Part shown: one piece after another, positions 1-8,177 of the stretch | Position numbering within the stretch: the first letter of the stretch is position 1 | Layout: each line of letters opens with the position of its first letter | Assembly: GCF_008365375.1 (NCBI RefSeq) | Contig: NZ_QOKW01000019.1 | Coordinates: forward strand, 62,001 to 126,000 | DNA: 64,000 bases | Direction of reading: 5' to 3' | Origin: Roseomonas genomospecies 6 | GTDB lineage: Bacteria; Pseudomonadota; Alphaproteobacteria; Azospirillales; Azospirillaceae | Notes under the pieces: model-generated | What the model was told of the DNA's origin: nothing | Databases searched by the model: none | Seen by the model: only the letters and a program-made list of their open reading frames with translations | Program-made: the position numbers and the translations under genes

Positions 1-991
1 CGGCTGGTGGGTTGATCCACACGGCGGCCGGCGGCGTGGGTGCTTCGGGCGGCTTGCGCACGAAACGCTCGGGATGGCGGCGGTGCCCCTCATCGAGCAC
101 CGCCTGCCGGGCGGTGCGGATCGCCCCCGTGTCGCCGTAGTGGACCTGGTACGGCGTCATCAGCGCCAGCCCGGAGTGGCGGTGCCCGGTGTTGTACCAG
201 GCGAAGAAGGCGCGACAGAACGCCCGGGCATCCTGGATCGAGCCGAAGCGGTCCGGGAAGGTGTGGTGGTACTTGAGCGTCTTGAACTGGGCTTCGGAGA
301 AGGGATTGTCATTGGACTGCTGCGGCCGGCTGTGGCTGCGCGTCACGCCGAGGTCGGCCAGCAACTCGATCACCGCCTTGGCCTTCATCGCCGCGCCGCG
401 ATCGGCGTGCAGCGTCAGCCGGTCACGGGCGACGCCGTGCTTGCGCACGGTCTGGCGGATCAGCCGCTCGGCCAAAGCCGCGCTTTCCCGGTAGGCCACC
501 GTCCAGCCGACCACGGCCCGACTGAAGATGTCGAGGATGACGTACAGGCACAGCCACGTGCCCTTGACCGGCCCCTTCAGCTTGGTGATGTCCCAGCTCC
601 ACACCTGGTTGGGGCCGGTGGCCAGCAACTCGGGCTTGGCATAGGCCGGATGCCGGCGCTGCTGCCGGCGCTCACGCACCTCGTCGTTGGCGGCCAGCAG
701 GCGGTACATGGTGCGCACCGAGCACAGGTACTGCCCCTCATCGAGCAGCGTGGCGTAGACCTGGGCCGGGGCGGCATCGACGAAGCGCTCGCCATGCAGC
801 AGGTCAAGAACCTGGCGGCGTTCCGGCGCGCTCAACGTGCGCGGCGGTGAGGGGGGCCGTGGTGGTGGGCACGGCGGCCCGACGCGACGTTGGCGGCCGC
901 GGTGCCGATAGAAGCTGGCGCGCGGCACGCCCAGCGCCCGGCAGGCGGTGGCGACGTCCACCGTCGGGGCCGCCTGCTCAATGGCGGCCAT
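1..991 (-). CDS. IS3-family transposase OrfB, DDE integrase core (3' end outside window)
   Basis: This is the catalytic half of the IS3-family transposase, which cuts and joins the element's ends. I read it from the minus strand: the ATG at 991-989 overlaps the OrfA stop as TGATG, and the frame stays open to the left edge, giving 330 residues. The DDE triad is visible as D134 (in WSWDITKLKG), D197 (in LHADRGA) and E233 (in NPFSEAQFKTLKY). An HTH-like N-terminus precedes an rve core. The C-terminal part reads WYNTGHRHSGL, typical of IS3 OrfB. It may also be made as an OrfAB fusion by frameshifting at 1048-1055. Only the last few residues should be missing. Confidence 0.9.
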   Translation of the reverse strand, partial: MAAIEQAAPTVDVATACRALGVPRASFYRHRGRQRRVGPPCPPPRPPSPPRTLSAPERRQVLDLLHGERFVDAAPAQVYATLLDEGQYLCSVRTMYRLLAANDEVRERRQQRRHPAYAKPELLATGPNQVWSWDITKLKGPVKGTWLCLYVILDIFSRAVVGWTVAYRESAALAERLIRQTVRKHGVARDRLTLHADRGAAMKAKAVIELLADLGVTRSHSRPQQSNDNPFSEAQFKTLKYHHTFPDRFGSIQDARAFCRAFFAWYNTGHRHSGLALMTPYQVHYGDTGAIRTARQAVLDEGHRRHPERFVRKPPEAPTPPAAVWINPPA

Positions 992-1416
992 CACCGGCTC
1001 TCGTCGCGGTCCGGCGAGGGCAGCGGAAGTCCCAGCACGTCGGAAAGTTTTTTTTGGAGTTCGATGACCGCCTCGGCGCGAGTGAGGCGGTCACGCAGGC
1101 GCGCGTTCTCCCGCTCCAGGCGCTCCACGTCGCTTTTCAGCGGATTGGCCGGCGGGCTCTTCGGGCCGGGCTTGGCCGGAGCCAGTCCGCGCAGCATGCC
1201 GGCATCGCGCTGCCGGCGCCACCGTCCGACATTGGACGAGTACAGCCCTTCGCGACGCAGGATGGCGCCAACATCACCGGGGCGGGCGCGGTCGATCTCC
1301 TCCAGGATGCGCAGCTTGTCGGCGATGCTGAACGTCCGGCGTTGCGGCCGGTCGCTGACCTCCGGATCCGGGGGCGAAAGGGGGGCGGCGGATGGCGACA
1401 GGGGCTTCATGCTCAT
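991..1416 (-). CDS. IS3-family transposase OrfA, helix-turn-helix protein
   Basis: At 141 residues this is the DNA-binding subunit of the element. It contains an HTH (FSIADKLRILEEID followed by VGAILRREGLYSSNVGRWRRQR, about residues 29-70) and a C-terminal leucine-zipper-like helix (about 90-125) that is the usual OrfA multimerisation segment. A run of eight A residues on the coding strand (1055-1048) encodes the Q-K-K of IELQKKLSD and is a typical IS3 slippery site. The stop overlaps the OrfB start. A second ATG two codons in (1410) is also possible. Confidence 0.85.
   Translation of the reverse strand: MSMKPLSPSAAPLSPPDPEVSDRPQRRTFSIADKLRILEEIDRARPGDVGAILRREGLYSSNVGRWRRQRDAGMLRGLAPAKPGPKSPPANPLKSDVERLERENARLRDRLTRAEAVIELQKKLSDVLGLPLPSPDRDESR
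1048..1055 (-). promoter_or_regulatory. A8 slippery run, candidate -1 programmed frameshift site
   Basis: Eight consecutive A residues on the coding strand fall in OrfA codons CAA AAA AAA. A -1 slip here enters the OrfB frame, and that frame has no stop between the slip and the OrfB ATG at 991. A continuous OrfAB protein is therefore possible. A-run frameshifting is well established for IS3 elements; that it happens here is inferred. Confidence 0.7.
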
Positions 1417-1448
1417 CGGGTCCTCAACAGCGCCCTCTACCGATCATT

Positions 1449-2237
1449 TCAGGAGGCGGCTGTCTCACCTGACGTTGGCACAGAGGGCGACGCGCCGGGA
1501 CCGTAGCGGCCGACCCGGATCGGCTGGCCGTAGGTCTCGACAAAGGACAGCCAGTCCTTCGTGCCGAACGATGTGAACAGCCACGCCCACGCAGCCGGCC
1601 GGGCGATACCGCCACGGATCGGGATGCCGGACTTGGTCTTTGGAACGTGGGTGATGAACTTGAACGGGTCGAAGTCCTTCCCGTCGATGTAGCCCTCCTC
1701 CTTCAGGCGCAGCGTCCGAAGGTCGTTCCGGTCCAGCCGGAACCAGGTCGGATCGCGGTGCACGATCCGCGCCGGCTTCCACATCCGTGCCGACGTCTCC
1801 CAGACGATTTCCGCGACCGAGTAGCCCTTGCCGATGCCGTCCAGCAGGTCGAACAGCACGTCGGCGAAGGCATCATCCTCGACCACCGCCCGCACCAGGT
1901 CGGCCGCCTCGATGTCGATGGGATCGTCCGACGCCGCCTCGACGGTGATGTCCAAGCCGGCCACGGCCAGACGGCGCGTGCTGATCACGCCGCGGTAATG
2001 CAGGAACTTCTCTTCCAGATCCTCGGCCAGGGCCAGATAGGCGTCCGGGTCGCCCTGTTCGGCGTCGCGCAGGATGCCGCCCAGCCGTTGCGGGGTCAGC
2101 CCCTGCGACGGGTGTTCGGCCAGCACTTGGCGGACGCCGGTCAGCGTCGGGCCGCTGACCTCTTCGGTCAGCACCTGGCGGACGAGCGGGCGCCCGTCCG
2201 CGCCGAGGATGGTGGACGGTACGTGGATGGCGGCCAT
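1449..2237 (-). pseudogene. Mu gp29-like portal protein (DUF935), interrupted by the IS element
   Basis: The N-terminal half of a DUF935 phage portal protein, through which DNA enters the capsid. Only 262 codons remain, against roughly 500 in the family. Sequence is normal up to FVETYGQPIRVGRYGPGA, a typical mid-protein block, then turns into IS-derived codons and stops at 1449. The ATG at 2237 overlaps the terminase stop (TGATG), matching the tight packing of the late genes. The rest of the gene should lie on the other side of the IS, left of the window. The product is probably non-functional unless the IS excises. Confidence 0.88.
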
Positions 2238-3838
2238 CAGTATCCTCCGGCGCCGAAGCGGCGCCCGCCTGCATCGTCTTCCGGGAAATCGGGGTGCATC
2301 CGCTGGTCGCGCTCCGGCGCGCGGGCGGACGTGTAGTCGTATTCGGACGGGTCCTGGCGGCTGGCGAAGTGGCACAGGGCGGCAGCGATGGCGGCGTCGC
2401 CGTGGCGCTGGTTGCCGTCCTCGCTGGTGGTGCGCGCGCCCCGGCGCTTCAGCTGGGCGACGCCGTCGCGCATCTCCAGTTGGCCGAAATCGACCAGGAT
2501 GTCCGCGTCCTTGGGCAGCAGGAAGGAGGCGCCCTCGAAGGCCGCCTTCATCGGCGGCATGTTCACCCGGTACCACTCGGTGCTGAACTTGACTTCGATG
2601 ATCCGGTCCGGCCCGAACAGCTGCCGCATGCGCTCGGCAAGGCTGGCGCCGTTGCCGCCGGCGTCGATGGCGCCACGGGTGAAGCGGGGCAGCCGGTCCA
2701 GCACGTAGCGGACGATCAGCTTCTGTTCCTCGTCCGGCGTGTTCCGCATTTCGAACACGAAGGCCGTCCGAAGCGTCAGGTCGGACATCAGCTGCGCCGG
2801 CCAACCGACCGAGGCGTCGCGCAGGCGCGCGTAGTCCTGGCCGTAGAAGCTCTGCCGCGTCGGGTCCAGCTTGGCGATCAGCGGGTCCAGATGTTCCTTG
2901 CACCAGGCCATGGCGACGGCGTGCCGCGCGAAGTCCGGCAGATCCACGAAGCCTTTCGGGCACTCGAACCGCAGCACCGGGATATCCGGCGACATGCGGG
3001 CCAGCACCAGCTCGCGCGGCAACCAGGTGCCGCCCTTGGCCTTTGGTTTGACGTGCAGCTCTTCGTCAGCGGCGTCGCCGTAGGACGCAACAATGTCGGC
3101 CCGCCACGCATCCTGCTTTTCCTGGGTCCACTCCTCGCCCTTGACCAGGCAGATGCGCTTGTACAGCCCGTCATCCAGCGCCTCGTCAAAGGTGACGCGC
3201 AGCACGGCATAGGGCTTCTGCCCGGCCCGGCAGGCTTCAATCAGCTGGTTGAACGGGTTGTCGGTGCCGTCGTGGGTGGAGATGATCGCGACCTTGCCGC
3301 CCCAAATCTTCAGCGCCATCGCCGACTTGATGACCTCTTCCAGATCATCGTGGAAGGCCGCTTCATCCAGGATCACATAGCCTTGCCGGCCGCGCAGGGA
3401 TCGCGGGCGGCTGGCAAGGGCGACGATCTCGAACCCCGAGGCGAAGTTGACGCGGAACGCCTGCACGCCATCGTCCGACCCGTCGTCAAACAGGAATTCG
3501 GCTATGGCGGACGCCGCCTTGTCGAACAGCCGCGCCCAGGCGCCACAGGTGTCGATGAACTCCCGCGCCATGTCGAGGTTGTAACCGAGGTACAGCACGT
3601 CCATGCCAGCCGCGCGCTTCTCGGCGCCGGCCGTCAGCACCGCGTCGGCCGCCACCGCCCAGGTGAAGCCGATGCGGCGGGACTTCTCGCACACCACCAC
3701 GGTGTGCATGGCCGTCGTTTCGAGAAAGCGCTTCTGGTAATCCAGCAACAGGTCCGGGCCACGCAGCTCCACCGGGATCTCCGTGGGCTGGCGCGCGAAA
3801 TCCTCCTGGATGTTTGCCGGCTCGGGGCGCCGCTTCAT
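2237..3838 (-). CDS. Phage terminase large subunit, Mu gp28-like
   Basis: The motor and nuclease that packages phage DNA. The 533 residues show a Walker-A-like segment CEKSRRIGFT (50-59), a Walker B VILDEA (155-160), and a C-terminal RNase H-like nuclease region beginning near FYGQDYARLRD, with acidic blocks at DAGGNG and near the end (GDAAIAAALCHFA). It overlaps the gp27-like gene upstream by four bases (ATGA) and the portal downstream. Length and neighbours fit Mu gp28. Confidence 0.9.
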   Translation of the reverse strand: MKRRPEPANIQEDFARQPTEIPVELRGPDLLLDYQKRFLETTAMHTVVVCEKSRRIGFTWAVAADAVLTAGAEKRAAGMDVLYLGYNLDMAREFIDTCGAWARLFDKAASAIAEFLFDDGSDDGVQAFRVNFASGFEIVALASRPRSLRGRQGYVILDEAAFHDDLEEVIKSAMALKIWGGKVAIISTHDGTDNPFNQLIEACRAGQKPYAVLRVTFDEALDDGLYKRICLVKGEEWTQEKQDAWRADIVASYGDAADEELHVKPKAKGGTWLPRELVLARMSPDIPVLRFECPKGFVDLPDFARHAVAMAWCKEHLDPLIAKLDPTRQSFYGQDYARLRDASVGWPAQLMSDLTLRTAFVFEMRNTPDEEQKLIVRYVLDRLPRFTRGAIDAGGNGASLAERMRQLFGPDRIIEVKFSTEWYRVNMPPMKAAFEGASFLLPKDADILVDFGQLEMRDGVAQLKRRGARTTSEDGNQRHGDAAIAAALCHFASRQDPSEYDYTSARAPERDQRMHPDFPEDDAGGRRFGAGGY

Positions 3839-4359
3839 GACGCCGCCTTCCGGATGCCGAGGAAGTCTTCCTTGATTGAGGCGATGGCCTCGGGCGTCAG
3901 GCCCCGCTTCTTCGCCACCGTCTCCATCGCGGCCATGGCCTTCTTGTCCGCGTCCGCCTGAAGCTTCATGATCAGGTCCGCGTCGGTCTTGCGGGCGGAG
4001 GCAAGCTTCTGGATGGAGCTGGTCAGGAACATGACCTCTTCCGGACCGAACTCCGTTTCACCCGACAGCAGCCGCATGATGAGTGTATGGCCCATCTCGA
4101 TGTTCAGCCGCGTGACCTTCGTGTCAGGCTCGTCCCCCAGTTCGCGGACCAGCGCCTCGGCGATCTCTCGCGACTGGCGGAGCTTGGCGCCGATCTCCTC
4201 GATCTTCTTGACGTGACGCCCGACGGCCGAGCGGGAGACGTCCGCGCCCAGCTCGCGGAGCTTGTCCAGGATCTCGTCGATGGTCCGGCCGCCTTGGCGC
4301 AGGCGGCCGATTTCTTCGCGGATCTCTTTTGGCAGGCGTTCGATGGTTGAACGGGCCAT
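3835..4359 (-). CDS. DUF3486 family protein, Mu gp27-like (probable small terminase)
   Basis: A 174-residue helical protein starting MARSTIERLPKEIREEI, the signature opening of DUF3486. An HTH-like segment (TIDEILDKLRELGADVSRSAVGRHVKKIEEI, residues 27-57) suggests DNA binding. The family sits directly before the large terminase in Mu-like phages and is thought to recognise DNA for packaging. It overlaps the terminase start by four bases. The assignment rests on the opening motif, size and position. Confidence 0.85.
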   Translation of the reverse strand: MARSTIERLPKEIREEIGRLRQGGRTIDEILDKLRELGADVSRSAVGRHVKKIEEIGAKLRQSREIAEALVRELGDEPDTKVTRLNIEMGHTLIMRLLSGETEFGPEEVMFLTSSIQKLASARKTDADLIMKLQADADKKAMAAMETVAKKRGLTPEAIASIKEDFLGIRKAAS

Positions 4360-4362
4360 GGC

Positions 4363-4659
4363 TCAACCCAGGCTGGGCAGCTTGACGCCCGGCAGCGGCG
4401 GCCCAAGCCGCCTCAGGTGGTTCTCACCAATGGAGCGCAGTTCGGCCACCTTGACGGGTCCGACCATCTCCGTGTCGATGGCCTGAAGCGAGGCCAGATA
4501 GTCCATCTGCTGAACCACCTGCTCCCGCGTGACATGGTGCCCCAGCTGGTTCACCGCGCTTTGGATGATGGACGAGTTGCCCCGGTGTCCGGGTGCTTCG
4601 GCGAGGATGCGCAGGATGCACAGCCGCAGATCCTCGATCAGGTGGTTCTGGAAGCTCAT
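4363..4659 (-). CDS. Mu gp26-like small protein
   Basis: A 98-residue protein starting MSFQNHLIEDLRLCILRIL. The sequence contains a winged-helix-like stretch (SSIIQSAVNQLGHHVTREQVVQQMDYLASLQAI), as in Mu gp26 relatives, which have no established function. I chose the ATG at 4659 because it overlaps the stop of the DUF2730 gene (ATGA) and the frame upstream is poor. It lies in the gp25-gp26-gp27-gp28 order of Mu. Confidence 0.75.
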   Translation of the reverse strand: MSFQNHLIEDLRLCILRILAEAPGHRGNSSIIQSAVNQLGHHVTREQVVQQMDYLASLQAIDTEMVGPVKVAELRSIGENHLRRLGPPLPGVKLPSLG

Positions 4660-4961
4660 GCCTTCGCCTTCAGCAGATAGTCTTCGATCCTGGTGACGGA
4701 AGCGGCGACGCGCTTTTGCAATTCCGCCTGGGCATCGGCTTGCCCTTGCAGCTTCGAAACCCCGTCGCGCAGGCTTTCGAAGTCGTCTTGCGTGGGAAGG
4801 TGGGACAGGTCCCGCTCGATCAGCGCCACCTTCGTGGACAGCTCTTGGAACTCCTGGCGCGGGACGAAGGCGTTCCGCATGGACCACAGCGCCCAGCCGA
4901 GGATCAGATTGAACAGCAGGGCGATGGCCCAGCCCCACTTCGCCAGCTCGTCAGCCATCAC
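4656..4961 (-). CDS. DUF2730 family membrane protein, Mu gp25-like
   Basis: A 101-residue protein with one N-terminal membrane helix (about residues 7-26, WGWAIALLFNLILGWALWSM) followed by a coiled-coil-like helix. This is the DUF2730 layout, related to Mu gp25. Function is unproven; position next to the lysis genes and the single anchor could suit a spanin-like or morphogenesis role, but that is a guess. It overlaps genes on both sides by a few bases. Confidence 0.8.
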   Translation of the reverse strand: MMADELAKWGWAIALLFNLILGWALWSMRNAFVPRQEFQELSTKVALIERDLSHLPTQDDFESLRDGVSKLQGQADAQAELQKRVAASVTRIEDYLLKAKA

Positions 4962-5161
4962 AGTCCCCGTCGTTCCAGAAGTTCCTGGCAGTCCACGCAG
5001 CGCGTGGCGTTGGGCATGGCCGCCCGGCGGGCCGCCGGGATGACCGCACTACAGTCGGTGCAGTCATCCGCCCCATCGCCATCCAGGCGAGACCGGGCGG
5101 CCGCAATGGCCGCCGCGGTGTGCCGCTGGGTTCGCTCCTCGGCTTCCTCCCCGAAGTCCAC
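4958..5161 (-). CDS. TraR/DksA-type C4 zinc-finger protein
   Basis: A 67-residue protein with two cysteine pairs, CTDC (34-37) and CVDC (55-58), spaced as in the DksA/TraR zinc finger. The second half (ARRAAMPNATRCVDCQELLE) is the characteristic block. Small TraR-like proteins in phages and plasmids bind the RNA polymerase secondary channel and alter host transcription; many Mu-like phages carry one here. The coiled-coil arm of full DksA is absent. The protein starts with MDFGEEAEERT, typical of the family. Confidence 0.85.
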   Translation of the reverse strand: MDFGEEAEERTQRHTAAAIAAARSRLDGDGADDCTDCSAVIPAARRAAMPNATRCVDCQELLERRGL

Positions 5162-5172
5162 GGCGCCCTCCG

Positions 5173-5934
5173 TCAGCGATGCGACGACAGAACGGGGGAG
5201 GACAGGACGGTCGCGGCGCCATGCGGTGCGACGTAGCCCAGCCGGGCGGTCAGCCGCTCGCGCAGCCCATCCGGATCGATCTTCAGGGCCTTCATCGTGC
5301 CGGGCATCTTGGGCAGCAGGTAGTTGGCGGCGGTCGCCACCAGCTCGGACCGGACGTCGGCGATCCGAATATCCTTGCCCGCCAGCAGCGCCAGTTCATG
5401 GGCATACATCAGCGCGGTGTTCATGCCGTCTTCCAGCCGGTCCACCTGCTTGCTTTCGCGGCTGATGTTCAGCCATTCGGCGCCCCGCTTGATCAGCCAG
5501 ATCAGGCCGGCCCACGTCGCCATGAGGGCGGCGTCCAATAACGTGGTCACCAGCTCCTTGGGCAGGACGATGGGGAAGGTCTGGCCATCTCCGGCGGCGG
5601 CGGGCCAGGGCAGCAGGAACAGGACAGCACCGGCCGCCAAGATGCCGATCCCGCGGTTATGCCGGATGACCAGGGAGACGATGTAGGCGATGGCGCCACC
5701 CACAACGGCCGTCACCAGCCACGGCGCCGGATGCCGGCCCACGCCGTCCGCCGCCCAGGTGGAGCTGGTGAACAGCAGCAGGATCGCCACCATGGCCGTG
5801 GGGATGCCCAGCACCGTCAGCAGGCCGGCGGCCACGCGGACGCCGCTGCGCCACAGGGTGGGAATGAGGCACAGGACGAACACCGACAGGGCGAGTGACA
5901 GAACGCCCACAAGGACGGGCAGCTTGATTTCCAC
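5173..5934 (-). CDS. Phage membrane protein, possible holin
   Basis: 253 residues with about five hydrophobic segments (roughly residues 5-24, 33-57, 71-92, 96-113, 128-148), then a soluble tail of about 100 residues. The tail has the form of LLH-type holins: a helix with MYAHELALLAGKDI, then KALKIDPDGLRERLTARLG at the end. It lies directly downstream of the muramidase gene, where Mu-like phages keep lysis functions. The holin role is inferred from topology, tail and position; the protein is longer than classic holins. Confidence 0.55.
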   Translation of the reverse strand: MEIKLPVLVGVLSLALSVFVLCLIPTLWRSGVRVAAGLLTVLGIPTAMVAILLLFTSSTWAADGVGRHPAPWLVTAVVGGAIAYIVSLVIRHNRGIGILAAGAVLFLLPWPAAAGDGQTFPIVLPKELVTTLLDAALMATWAGLIWLIKRGAEWLNISRESKQVDRLEDGMNTALMYAHELALLAGKDIRIADVRSELVATAANYLLPKMPGTMKALKIDPDGLRERLTARLGYVAPHGAATVLSSPVLSSHR

Positions 5935-5944
5935 GGGAGGCTCC

Positions 5945-6484
5945 TTACAGGCTGGGCGCTACCAGGCGCCGGTAGTTGGCGACGAACTCTTCCGGCCGCC
6001 CCTTGCCCCGCGGCGTGTTGTAGACCTGCTTCCACACGGCGGCGTGCCCTTCGACGTCGCCGGCACGGGCGAGCTTGATCGGGCTGCGGTAGTAGATCAG
6101 GCGGGCAATGGCGACCGCGAACGCCAGATTGCTGACCAGCTGCACGTCGGTCGCCGGGTGCGGCGCCAGCAGCTGCGTCACGCGGATATTCAGCTCCAGC
6201 CGGTGGGCCAGATAGTTGCGGCGCAGATCGCCCCAGGTGGCCGGTTCGATCTGGAACAAGCCATAGGCCGGGCCAAGCATCCGGTCGTTCGATCCGGTGA
6301 TCTGGTCCAGCGCGCGGAACTGGCTTTCCTGCGCGGCTGTGCCGAGGATCAGCTCCACGGCGGCCTCGCTCTCGATGCCGGGAAACCCGTCACCGAGGAA
6401 GCCCAGCGTCGGTCGCACCACGTAGTTGGCGAAGTGCCGGACGGACAGGCCGGCGGCGGGGAGGGAGGGAGGGGTGTTCGTCAT
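5945..6484 (-). CDS. Phage lysozyme or lytic transglycosylase (endolysin)
   Basis: A 179-residue enzyme expected to cut the glycan strands of peptidoglycan at lysis. The likely catalytic Glu lies in GTAAQESQFRALDQ, followed by the SLT-like block GPAYGLFQIEPATW. No signal peptide is visible, so export would rely on the neighbouring membrane protein. I start at the ATG at 6484; codons further upstream look non-coding. A terminator at 6581-6605 separates it from the gene upstream, so it probably begins the late transcript. Confidence 0.8.
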   Translation of the reverse strand: MTNTPPSLPAAGLSVRHFANYVVRPTLGFLGDGFPGIESEAAVELILGTAAQESQFRALDQITGSNDRMLGPAYGLFQIEPATWGDLRRNYLAHRLELNIRVTQLLAPHPATDVQLVSNLAFAVAIARLIYYRSPIKLARAGDVEGHAAVWKQVYNTPRGKGRPEEFVANYRRLVAPSL

Positions 6485-6580
6485 GCCCCATCTTCGCCCT
6501 TCGCGTGTGCGCGTTTCAGGGGGCGAGTTCCTTGCCGGAAAGCGGGGCACGGGGTGGTGCCGTAGAATTCTATCGCAATG

Positions 6581-6605
6581 AAAAAGCCGCCCATTTGGGC
6601 GGCTT
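6581..6605 (-). terminator. Rho-independent terminator (minus-strand transcripts)
   Basis: A perfect 9-bp stem (AAGCCGCCC / GGGCGGCTT, 6605-6597 and 6592-6584) with a 4-nt loop is followed on the minus strand by a T run. It would stop transcription from the genes above 6626 before the lysis and packaging genes, marking a middle/late operon border. Confidence 0.85.
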
Positions 6606-6625
6606 GATTGGGTGCTTTTGGTTGG

Positions 6626-6814
6626 TCACTGTGCCGGGTGTAAGCGACCATCGTCGCCGGGAACCAGTGGCGGGCGCCCCAGCGCCCGCTGTTCCTCATT
6701 TGCCTTTTCGAGCGCGTGCGCAAAGCATCGCTGTTCGGTGCCGACACGCACGGCGATTTCGTCGACGCATCCTGGGACGTCGCAGCGGAGTGATGGCGGA
6801 GGTAGTGAGGGCAT
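6626..6814 (-). CDS. Small phage protein with cysteines, unknown function
   Basis: 62 residues, not recognised. It begins MPSLPPPSLRCDVPGCVDEI and holds three cysteines and one His (C11, C16, C30, H33), which could bind a metal. An AAGGAA Shine-Dalgarno sits about seven bases before the ATG, which supports translation. It is the last gene before the terminator at 6581-6605. Confidence 0.5.
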   Translation of the reverse strand: MPSLPPPSLRCDVPGCVDEIAVRVGTEQRCFAHALEKANEEQRALGRPPLVPGDDGRLHPAQ

Positions 6815-6939
6815 AAGCAGTTCCTTTTGTCGGGGGCTGGTTGAGGTTCAACCGCTCGGTTGGTGGCGCGTGCAAATTGCGGTGCAGCGGAGATAGGCCG
6901 CTGCTCCTACGGAGCCTTGGCGCTATCTCGCTGGTGCGT

Positions 6940-7521
6940 TCAGGCGGGTTCGGAAGCGTTCTCCGCGGCGTGTTCGCGGTGCCCTTGGAGCCACCACGCC
7001 TTGAAGATTTCGCCGTCCTGGGCGAACCGGGCCTTGGCCGGGAACGGACAATCGTCAGCCGTCTTGCCGTCGTAGGCGGCTTCGTAACCGGCTTCGATTA
7101 CCTCATCCCTGATGTGTTCCAACCAGCGGGCGTGGTTGCACTGTGGGCACGGAATATCCCCGCCGCTGGTGAGCATTCCGTCGCCATCGTCGCTATCCGC
7201 GTCCCACAAGAAACCTTCGATGCACATGCTGTCGGGGTAGCTGGCGCCAAATTCGTGTCCGGCGTAGTCGCAGCCGAGCTTGGCCTTATTGGCGTCGGTC
7301 GGCGCCGTGGTGGTGTAGGTGACGACGTTGTCGCTTTCGGCCTTCGGGTAGACCCGCTCGAAGTCAGCAGAGCGGAACCGCGCTCCACCATCCGCCATGG
7401 CGCCACCGACGCCAGCGACCACGCCGATCCGCGACGCCACCAAGCGCCAAGTCCCGGCTTCCATGTCCACTTCGTAGACGGGGTCCAGCGGATCGCCTTT
7501 TCGTAAGTAGAAATCGGCCAC
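6940..7521 (-). CDS. Phage protein with zinc-ribbon-like motif, unknown function
   Basis: 193 residues from a GTG start at 7521, chosen because AGGAGAGGAA lies just upstream and the frame before it looks non-coding. The protein has a CPQC pair in the C-terminal half (PCPQCNHARW) and a further Cys in DDCPFP, giving a possible zinc site. It also contains VNPTTG-free but acidic stretches such as DADSDDGDGML. I do not recognise the family. It lies between the Mor-like regulator and the late terminator, so it is probably a middle gene. Confidence 0.5.
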   Translation of the reverse strand: MADFYLRKGDPLDPVYEVDMEAGTWRLVASRIGVVAGVGGAMADGGARFRSADFERVYPKAESDNVVTYTTTAPTDANKAKLGCDYAGHEFGASYPDSMCIEGFLWDADSDDGDGMLTSGGDIPCPQCNHARWLEHIRDEVIEAGYEAAYDGKTADDCPFPAKARFAQDGEIFKAWWLQGHREHAAENASEPA

Positions 7522-7595
7522 GGTTGCTGTTCCTCTCCTATTCGAGCCAGCGGAGCGCAGTCCTATTGCTGCGGCGCGGCGGTTTGGGCGCGTTT

Positions 7596-8177
7596 TCAAA
7601 GGGTCAATTGTTGGCGGTGTTCGAGACGGCGCAGCTCGAGAAGCTCCATGGCGCCTTCGCGGACCGCCAACCGGATCAGGGGCGGCATGCGGGCGAGGAA
7701 GGTCTCGTCATCCTCTTCCGAGGGCGCCAGGATCGGTGCCGCCGGCGGAGTTGCCTTGTACACGCGACCGCAGCACGGGCAGCAGATGGTGACCGGCTGT
7801 GCCTCGGCAGAGGCGGGTTGCACGTCTTCGGTCAAGCTCTTGACCGTCTCTTCACGGATGCCAAGCACGCGGGCAATGGCCCTGTGCCGCCAGCCGGCCA
7901 AGCGCATCAGGCGCACTTGGTGGTGATTGATGCTGTGCCTGCCGGTCGGCACCTGATAGTCCTGGCCGCCCAGCTGGCTGGCGATCACCCGCGCGGCCCG
8001 TCGGCCGAGAGCGCGGACCAACGGGTGATCCTCCTTCATGCGGCCAGGTCGCGGGATGTGAAGCCGGCTGTCGCCGAAGGCGGCGGCGAACCGAACGGCG
8101 ATGGCGTCGCCGCACAGGCGCTGCACGTCCGACAGGACCCCCGGCAGATTGCGGATGCGCAGGCCCGAGGTGGTCAT
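7596..8177 (-). CDS. Mor-like transcription activator with zinc-ribbon tail
   Basis: 193 residues. The N-terminal 120 match the Mor/C activator pattern of Mu-like phages: LPGVLSDVQRLCGDAIAVRFAAAFGDSRLHIPRP, then a C-terminal HTH (HHQVRLMRLAGWRHRAIARVLGIREETVKSL). Mor switches on the middle operon. Unlike Mu Mor (about 130 residues), this one goes on with CCPCCGRVY and a helical tail of about 50 residues. Start at 8177 follows GGAGGGGAT and overlaps gemA by four bases. The assignment is from pattern and position after gemA, as in Mu. Confidence 0.65.
   Translation of the reverse strand: MTTSGLRIRNLPGVLSDVQRLCGDAIAVRFAAAFGDSRLHIPRPGRMKEDHPLVRALGRRAARVIASQLGGQDYQVPTGRHSINHHQVRLMRLAGWRHRAIARVLGIREETVKSLTEDVQPASAEAQPVTICCPCCGRVYKATPPAAPILAPSEEDDETFLARMPPLIRLAVREGAMELLELRRLEHRQQLTL

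Larger units (their letters stand above)
1..1482 (-). mobile_element. IS3-family insertion sequence (partial, cut by window edge)
   Basis: Two overlapping minus-strand frames, a small helix-turn-helix OrfA and a DDE OrfB, are the layout of the IS3 family. The upstream end lies inside the prophage portal gene: portal-like protein sequence stops being recognisable near 1490, and a TG-starting terminus reading TGTGCC on the minus strand sits at 1482-1477. The exact boundary is inferred, because the other end and the target duplication lie outside the window. Confidence 0.85.
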
